Positions 16,643 to 20,381 of a stretch of DNA of 20,381 nucleotides are shown here, piece after piece. Position 1 is the stretch's first letter. Each line of letters opens with the position of its first letter. The notes below the pieces were generated by a model. It did not search any database, was not told where the DNA came from, and saw only the letters and a list, made by a program, of their open reading frames with translations. The position numbers and the translations under genes were made by a program. This stretch comes from JAXHUH01 sp034211175 (GTDB lineage: Bacteria; Actinomycetota; Acidimicrobiia; Acidimicrobiales; CAIXPF01), in assembly GCA_034211175.1 (NCBI GenBank), contig JAXHUH010000025.1:1-20381 (forward strand), written 5' to 3'.

Positions 16643-16672
16643 GTGACCTCCAGATCGCTGCCTGCATACGCT
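16643..16672 (+). promoter_or_regulatory. Possible divergent promoter between protease and pro-region-like gene
   Basis: On the plus strand GTGACC (16643-16648) and TACGCT (16667-16672) are 18 bases apart and could be -35 and -10 elements. Overlapping on the minus strand, TAGCGT (16674-16669) could be a -10 for the protease, starting RNA about 20 bases before its ATG. Shared -10 sequence would tie expression of both genes. Pattern-based only. Confidence 0.3.
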
Positions 16673-16762
16673 AGGTGGATCGACGACGAACCCGCCGCCG
16701 CTTCCGAGCGTGCCGCTCCCCACCGGCCCGGCGACCAGCGCCCGGCACCGGCCTGGCCCGCC

Positions 16763-17326
16763 GTGGTCGTCGATCCGTCCGGCGCCGAGCTGGCCCGTCG
16801 CGACGATCTGACGGTGGTCGCGCCCGGCGGTGACGATGACGACATCGGCCGGCGCTCCGCTGTCACCGGCGAGATCGTCGCCGACCTGGGTGGACTGGTG
16901 GTGTGCCGCACCGGCGAGCGCGATCTCGGCGTGCCCGGCTCGCCCGACGGGCAGGTGCGTGATGCCTCGCCCGGCGAGCACGCGGCCTACGAGGCCGGCG
17001 ACGGGTCGCTGGTGGTCGCGACGTGCCGGGCCCACGTGCGCACCCGCGAAGGCTCGCCGGTTGCTGCGCTCGAGGACGAGCTGGCCGCGCTCGGGCTCAC
17101 GATCGACCACGTGCCGACCTACGCGCCGCACACCGCGTGGGTCAGCGGCGGGCCCGGCGTCGCCGTCCGCAACCTCGACGAGCTCCGATCGCTGCCGACC
17201 GTCGTGTCGGTCGAGCCCGAGCTGGTCCGAGCCCGAGCGACGCGCGCCGTGCCGCCGACGCCGCGCGGCCGGGCACCCTTGGGCCGTCGCCCTCCCACGG
17301 CGCCGGGCCGGGGGTCGAGCCGATGA
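16763..17326 (+). CDS. Stand-alone homologue of the neighbouring subtilase pro-region
   Basis: 187 aa, no catalytic domain. Residues about 83-158 align by eye with residues about 99-177 of the divergent protease: both have a strand ending in FRP or VRT, a helix with LE.EL or LERYELAI, then TYAPHTAWV against SYAPNAYFV, a Gly-containing turn, and finally PELVRAR against PELARAR. The N-terminal ELARRDDLTVV also parallels ELVDDDDLVVV. The protein then ends in a basic Pro/Arg tail (RAVPPTPRGRAPLGRRPP). An open frame begins at a GTG at 16643, but that codon lies in the presumed promoter and the alignment starts near 16763, so I use the GTG there; the start is uncertain. A trans-acting foldase or inhibitor of the protease is the inferred role. 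The oxidoreductase gene follows by 10 bp. Confidence 0.68.
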   Translation: MVVDPSGAELARRDDLTVVAPGGDDDDIGRRSAVTGEIVADLGGLVVCRTGERDLGVPGSPDGQVRDASPGEHAAYEAGDGSLVVATCRAHVRTREGSPVAALEDELAALGLTIDHVPTYAPHTAWVSGGPGVAVRNLDELRSLPTVVSVEPELVRARATRAVPPTPRGRAPLGRRPPTAPGRGSSR

Positions 17327-17336
17327 CGGCCCGCCC

Positions 17337-18314
17337 ATGACCACGACACCCGCCCGCCGCTCGGTCGTCGCACCGCTGTGGCTCGATCGCCCACCGGCGG
17401 AGAACGTCGACGTCGCCGTGACCGCGGACCGGCTCGGCTACGACGAGCTGTGGGTCGGCGAGATGACGACGTTCGACGCCTTCGCCCTGGCCACCGCGAT
17501 CGGTGCCCGCACCGACCGCCTCACCCTCACCGTCGGACCGCTTGCGGTCGCGGTGCGCACGCCGGTCACGCTGGCGATGGGCGTCGCCTCGGTCGCCGAG
17601 CTCACCGGTCGCCCGGTGCGCCTCGCCCTCGGCACGTCGAGCGACGTCATCGTCGAGCAGTGGCACGGGCGCGCCCAGCAGGGCCGCGCCCGACGGCTGG
17701 AGGAGACGGCCGTCGCGGTGCGGCCGATCCTCGACGGCGAGCGCTCCGACCACGCCGGTGACGTCGTCGCAACCAGGGGCTTCCAGCTGCGCCTCGAACC
17801 GCCCGGCGCACACCTCACCGTGGCCGCCAGCGGGCCCCGGGCGATCGGGGTCGCAGCCCGTCGCGCGGACCGCATGGTGCTCAACCTGGTGACACCCGAC
17901 GCCGTCGCCGCCTCCCGGGCGGCGCTGGTCGACGCGGCGGCCGATGCCGGTCGCGCCGCGCCCGAGGTCGCCGTGTGGCTGCCCGCCGCCGTCGACCCGA
18001 GCCGGGCGACGCTCGCCCAGCTGCGTCGTGGCGTCGTCGCCTACCTCGCTGCGCCCGGCTACCGGGACATGTTCACCGCCGCCGGCTTCGGCGACCTCGT
18101 CGAGCAGGCCCGCGCCGGCGGCCACCCCCGCGACCTGTTCGCGGTTACCCCTGACGAGCTGGTCGAGGCGGTCGGCGTCGTCGGCCCGGCCGAGGTCGCC
18201 GAGGCGAGGATCGCCGCGTACGAGGCAGCCGGCGTCGACGAGATCTGCCTGGTCCCCGCGACCGCCGACGACCCCACCGGCGCCCGCACCCTCGACGCTC
18301 TCCGCCCCACCTGA
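17337..18314 (+). CDS. Luciferase-like (LLM class) flavin-dependent oxidoreductase, probably F420-dependent
   Basis: 325-aa TIM-barrel protein of the bacterial luciferase-like family. It has VVAPLWLDRPPAENVDVAVT (10-29), ADRLGYDELWVGEMTTFDAF with the strand-2 motif, LTLTVGPLAVAVRTPVTLAM, LALGTSSDVIVEQWHGR, LTVAASGPRAIGVAARRADR and the C-terminal EAAGVDEICLVP. This resembles actinobacterial coenzyme F420-dependent oxidoreductases, perhaps the Rv3093c-like set; substrate unknown. The ATG at 17337 is 10 bp past the stop of the preceding gene. A six-codon mini-frame (ATG at 17323 overlapping that stop, ending at 17340) overlaps the start and may couple translation. No strong ribosome site is seen, in line with coupling. 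Confidence 0.9.
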   Translation: MTTTPARRSVVAPLWLDRPPAENVDVAVTADRLGYDELWVGEMTTFDAFALATAIGARTDRLTLTVGPLAVAVRTPVTLAMGVASVAELTGRPVRLALGTSSDVIVEQWHGRAQQGRARRLEETAVAVRPILDGERSDHAGDVVATRGFQLRLEPPGAHLTVAASGPRAIGVAARRADRMVLNLVTPDAVAASRAALVDAAADAGRAAPEVAVWLPAAVDPSRATLAQLRRGVVAYLAAPGYRDMFTAAGFGDLVEQARAGGHPRDLFAVTPDELVEAVGVVGPAEVAEARIAAYEAAGVDEICLVPATADDPTGARTLDALRPT

Positions 18315-18329
18315 ACCGCCGGGTTGTCG

Positions 18330-18357
18330 GTCAGCTCGACTGCCGTCAGCTCGACTG
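18330..18357. repeat. 13-bp direct repeat at the end of the enoyl-CoA hydratase-like gene
   Basis: GTCAGCTCGACTG occurs at 18330-18342 and again at 18345-18357, a 15-base step. The minus-strand stop codon (18348-18346) lies inside the second copy. The layout repeats what is seen at 12487-12514: a small tandem duplication across a stop codon. Confidence 0.75.
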
Positions 18358-19215
18358 GTTGAAGACCGGGCGCTCCTTGCGGCGGAAGGCGCGCACACCC
18401 TCGCGGGCGTCGGGGTGGTGGTCGGAGATGGCGGTCTTGGTGGCGATGTCGTCGAGCGCCTGGCCGAAGGTCAGCTCCGACGCGCTGTAGATCGACCGCT
18501 TGAGCAGGCGCATGGCGACCTGGGGGCCCTCGGCCAGCTCGTCGGCGAGCGCGGCCGCGGCCTCACCGAGCCGGTCGTCGTCGACGACCTCGTGGACCAG
18601 GCCGAGCGCCTCGGCCTCCTCCGCGTCGACGATCCGGCGACGCATCAGGAAGTCCATCGTGGCGGCGACGCCCAGGTGCTGGACGAGCAGCCACTGGCCG
18701 CCCTCGTCGGGCAGCAGGCCGAACCGCAGCGTGGCGCTGCCGAGACGGGCCGAGCGGGCCGCGACGCGGAAGTCGCAGGCCAGGGCGAACGAGAACCCGG
18801 TCTGGATGGCGTAGCCGTTCACCGCGGCGATCGTCAGCTTGTCGAGCGACCGCACCGCCAGGTTCACGGCCTGGGACACCGCCCGCAGCGCGGCGTAGGT
18901 GCCGATGGCGGAGTCGTGGCCGACCCCGATCGGCGGCATGTTGGCGTCGATGTCGAGGTCGCCGTAGCTGCGCAGGTCATCGCCGGCCCAGAACGACCGG
19001 CCGGTCCCGGTGAACACGAGCACCCGCACGTCGTTGTCGAGCTGGGCCTGGGTGAGCAGCTCGATCAGGTCGCGCTTCATCGGCAGCGTCGACGCGTTCA
19101 TGGCGTCGGGCCGGTTGAACGTCACGGTCAGGACGCCGCGCTCGGACAGCGACGTCTCGAACCCGGCCCCTCGGTACTCGGCCCCTCGGTGATCGGCCCC
19201 TCGGTGATCGGCCAC
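18346..19215 (-). CDS. Enoyl-CoA hydratase/isomerase (crotonase) family protein lacking both catalytic Glu
   Basis: 289-aa crotonase-fold protein acting on CoA thioesters. The oxyanion-hole motifs are FTGTGRSFWAGDDLRSYG (68-85) and AVNGYAIQTGFSFALACDFR (131-150). Aligned with rat enoyl-CoA hydratase, Glu144 corresponds to Ser142 and Glu164 to about Thr163 (SATLRFGLLPDEGGQWLL), so hydration is unlikely; the PDEGG segment recalls isomerase or other branches of the family. The GTG at 19215 is chosen for the GAGGGGG site 8 bases upstream; sequence before it is low-complexity. The N-terminus holds three 5-residue repeats (DHRGA, DHRGA, EYRGA) that are not part of the fold. It converges with the oxidoreductase gene and diverges from the FMN-binding protein gene. 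Confidence 0.92.
   Translation of the reverse strand: MADHRGADHRGAEYRGAGFETSLSERGVLTVTFNRPDAMNASTLPMKRDLIELLTQAQLDNDVRVLVFTGTGRSFWAGDDLRSYGDLDIDANMPPIGVGHDSAIGTYAALRAVSQAVNLAVRSLDKLTIAAVNGYAIQTGFSFALACDFRVAARSARLGSATLRFGLLPDEGGQWLLVQHLGVAATMDFLMRRRIVDAEEAEALGLVHEVVDDDRLGEAAAALADELAEGPQVAMRLLKRSIYSASELTFGQALDDIATKTAISDHHPDAREGVRAFRRKERPVFNQSS
19165..19209. repeat. 15-bp tandem repeat, three copies, in the 5' end of the crotonase gene
   Basis: Units GGCCCCTCGGTACTC, GGCCCCTCGGTGATC and GGCCCCTCGGTGATC run at 19165-19179, 19180-19194 and 19195-19209. On the minus strand they encode the in-frame DHRGA/EYRGA repeats directly after the start codon. Because the length is a multiple of three, copy-number change would keep the frame. 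Each unit contains CCGAGGGG, like the ribosome site itself. Confidence 0.9.
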
Positions 19216-19410
19216 GGTCTGGTCCCCCTCGGTTCGGCCGCCGCTGGCCCGCCGACGGCCCACAGGTTCGCGGCCGCGGCGCCCACCGGGCCAGCCCGCC
19301 ATCCCGCGGCCGTCGCTTGCCCTTCGCCCACCGGTGCGCCAGGCTCGAACGCGAGGCCGACGGCGCGGAGTGCGTCGTGATCCCGTTCACCGACCAACGC
19401 CGGAGACGAC

Positions 19411-20202
19411 ATGACACGACCCACCGAGCACGGTGGCGGTGAGGCCGCCCCGCCGATCGCGGGCGACCCGACCTCGTTCCCGACCGACGCCGAGATGGCC
19501 CGCACGCTGGTCGCGCCCGGCGGACGGGCGACGCTGTGCACGCTCACCGAGCGGGGCTACCCCTACGGCAGCGTGGTGTCGTTCGCAGCCGACGACACCG
19601 GCGCTCCGATCGTGCTGATCTCGGAGATGGCCGAGCACACGGTCAACGCCCGGCGCGACACCCGGGCCAGCATGCTCATCGCCGCGGAGAGCGCCAGCGA
19701 CCGCGACCCGCTGAGCACGGCCCGGCTCACCCTCGTCGGGACGCTCCAGGTGCTCGACGACCCCGGCCCACGGCGCGAGGCCTACCTGGCCGTCCACCCG
19801 TACGCGTCGTACTACGCCGACTTCACCGACTTCGCGTTCTGGCGCCTCGCCATCGAGGAGCTGCGCTTCGTCGGCGGGTTCGGCCACATGAGCTGGGTGA
19901 CCGCCGAGAAGTACGCGGCGGCGGAGGCCGACCCGCTCGCCGGCAGCGGGCGCGATGTCATCGAGCACATGAACGAGGACCACGGCGACGCCAACCTGCT
20001 GTACGTGCAGCGCCTCGCCGGCCTCGACGACGCCACCGAGGCGACGATGGTCGGCATCGACCGTTACGGCGTGACCCTCCAGGCCGCGACCCCGGCCGGC
20101 CCCCGTCAGGCCCGGGTCCCGTTCACCGAGCCGATCACCGACGCCGACCAGGCCCGCCCCGCCGTCATCGCCCTCCTCCAACGCGCCCGCGCCTCGGCAT
20201 AG
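19411..20202 (+). CDS. HugZ-like pyridoxamine 5'-phosphate oxidase-fold protein with DUF2470 domain
   Basis: 263-aa protein. Residues about 25-165 form the split-barrel FMN-binding fold (GGRATLCTLTERGYPYGSVV, then ILISEMAEHTVNARRDTRAS and RLTLVGTLQVLDD), ending with GGFGHMSWV (155-163). Residues about 175-260 are the DUF2470 domain, with DVIEHMNEDHGDANLLY (182-198), a His-rich motif found in HugZ/HutZ heme-degrading proteins and plant GluTR-binding-type relatives. A role in heme binding or breakdown is inferred from the family. The ATG at 19411 has GGAGA 4 bases upstream. A 62-bp tandem repeat begins about four bases after its stop. Confidence 0.9.
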   Translation: MTRPTEHGGGEAAPPIAGDPTSFPTDAEMARTLVAPGGRATLCTLTERGYPYGSVVSFAADDTGAPIVLISEMAEHTVNARRDTRASMLIAAESASDRDPLSTARLTLVGTLQVLDDPGPRREAYLAVHPYASYYADFTDFAFWRLAIEELRFVGGFGHMSWVTAEKYAAAEADPLAGSGRDVIEHMNEDHGDANLLYVQRLAGLDDATEATMVGIDRYGVTLQAATPAGPRQARVPFTEPITDADQARPAVIALLQRARASA

Positions 20203-20206
20203 ACGC

Positions 20207-20381
20207 GACACCCCGAACTGGCACCCACACCGACCACCACGTGGCACAGGCGGTCGCCAGAACCGGACACACACCCGAACTGGCGCCCACACCGACCACC
20301 ACGTGGCACAGGCGGTCGCCAGAACCGGACACACACCCGAACTGGCGCCCACACCGACCACCACGTGGCACAGGCGGTCGC
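20207..20381 (+). repeat. 62-bp tandem repeat, about 2.8 copies, cut by the window end
   Basis: The core CGAACTGG recurs at 20214, 20276 and 20338, an exact 62-base step. The second and third units are identical as far as seen; the first differs slightly (for example GGCACCC for GGCGCCC). Each unit has CTGGCG and CGCCAG as an inverted pair, the palindrome CCACGTGG, and CGACC/GGTCG arms, so it can form a stem-loop. It also holds CCAGAACCGG, and matches the repeat at 46-80 in inverse orientation. Units touch each other with no unique spacers, so this is not a CRISPR array. Confidence 0.9.

Noticed and set aside
14637..16646. 669-codon plus-strand open frame opposite the subtilase
   Set aside because: The minus strand holds an intact S8 protease with its triad; the plus translation is low-complexity Val/Asp/Arg/Gly.
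20207..20381. CRISPR array
   Set aside because: The 62-bp units join directly with no variable spacers, and no cas gene is present.

Overview
The window reads as chromosomal DNA of a high-GC actinobacterium. Third codon positions are almost always G or C, GTG starts are frequent, intrinsic terminators lack U-tracts, and the gene set (a complete Mrp antiporter, a luciferase-like probable F420 enzyme, several CoA-thioester enzymes) fits that phylum. An Acidimicrobiia-like member is my best guess, but this is inference from gene style rather than a phylogenetic result. No rRNA, tRNA, insertion sequence, integrase, phage gene or CRISPR array was seen.

Layout. (1) 1-142: a perfect 30-bp palindrome, a repeat with cores CCAGTTCG/CCGGTTCG, and a 27-bp tandem repeat, all just downstream of an ogt-type DNA alkyltransferase gene (143-724, minus). 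(2) 818-9263: a response regulator, a sensor kinase and a complete seven-gene mrp (mnh) Na+/H+ antiporter operon, mrpA to mrpG. The kinase lies 10 bp from mrpA, and every mrp junction is a 4-base stop/start overlap. (3) 9219-10122: a second copy of the promoter/operator block found upstream of the response regulator (GAGAAGA plus three CTCAG boxes at 11-bp steps). It lies over the end of mrpG and precedes a membrane protein gene. (4) 10123-13900: an acyl-CoA dehydrogenase, then a decayed stretch. This stretch holds a stand-alone GreA C-terminal-domain gene, a serine beta-lactamase-like hydrolase, a possible multi-frame gene remnant, a probable copper amine oxidase remnant whose start codon is ACG, and a headless YceI fragment. 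(5) 13898-18314: a methyltransferase and a subtilase with a P-domain on the minus strand. Divergent from them is a small gene that resembles the subtilase pro-region without any catalytic domain, followed by a luciferase-like oxidoreductase. (6) 18346-20381: an enoyl-CoA hydratase-family protein lacking both usual catalytic glutamates, a HugZ/DUF2470-type FMN-binding protein, and a 62-bp tandem repeat that runs off the window end.

How it works together. The two-component system probably controls the antiporter that follows it and, through the duplicated operator, the membrane protein after mrpG, giving one envelope, pH or sodium response unit. The subtilase and its divergent pro-region-like partner form the best candidate for an undescribed system: a protease that lacks a signal peptide, paired with a protein that could fold or inhibit it in trans. 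The two ends of the window carry related repeats, each placed just after a stop codon and in the same orientation relative to the upstream gene, which suggests a dispersed 3'-end element family.
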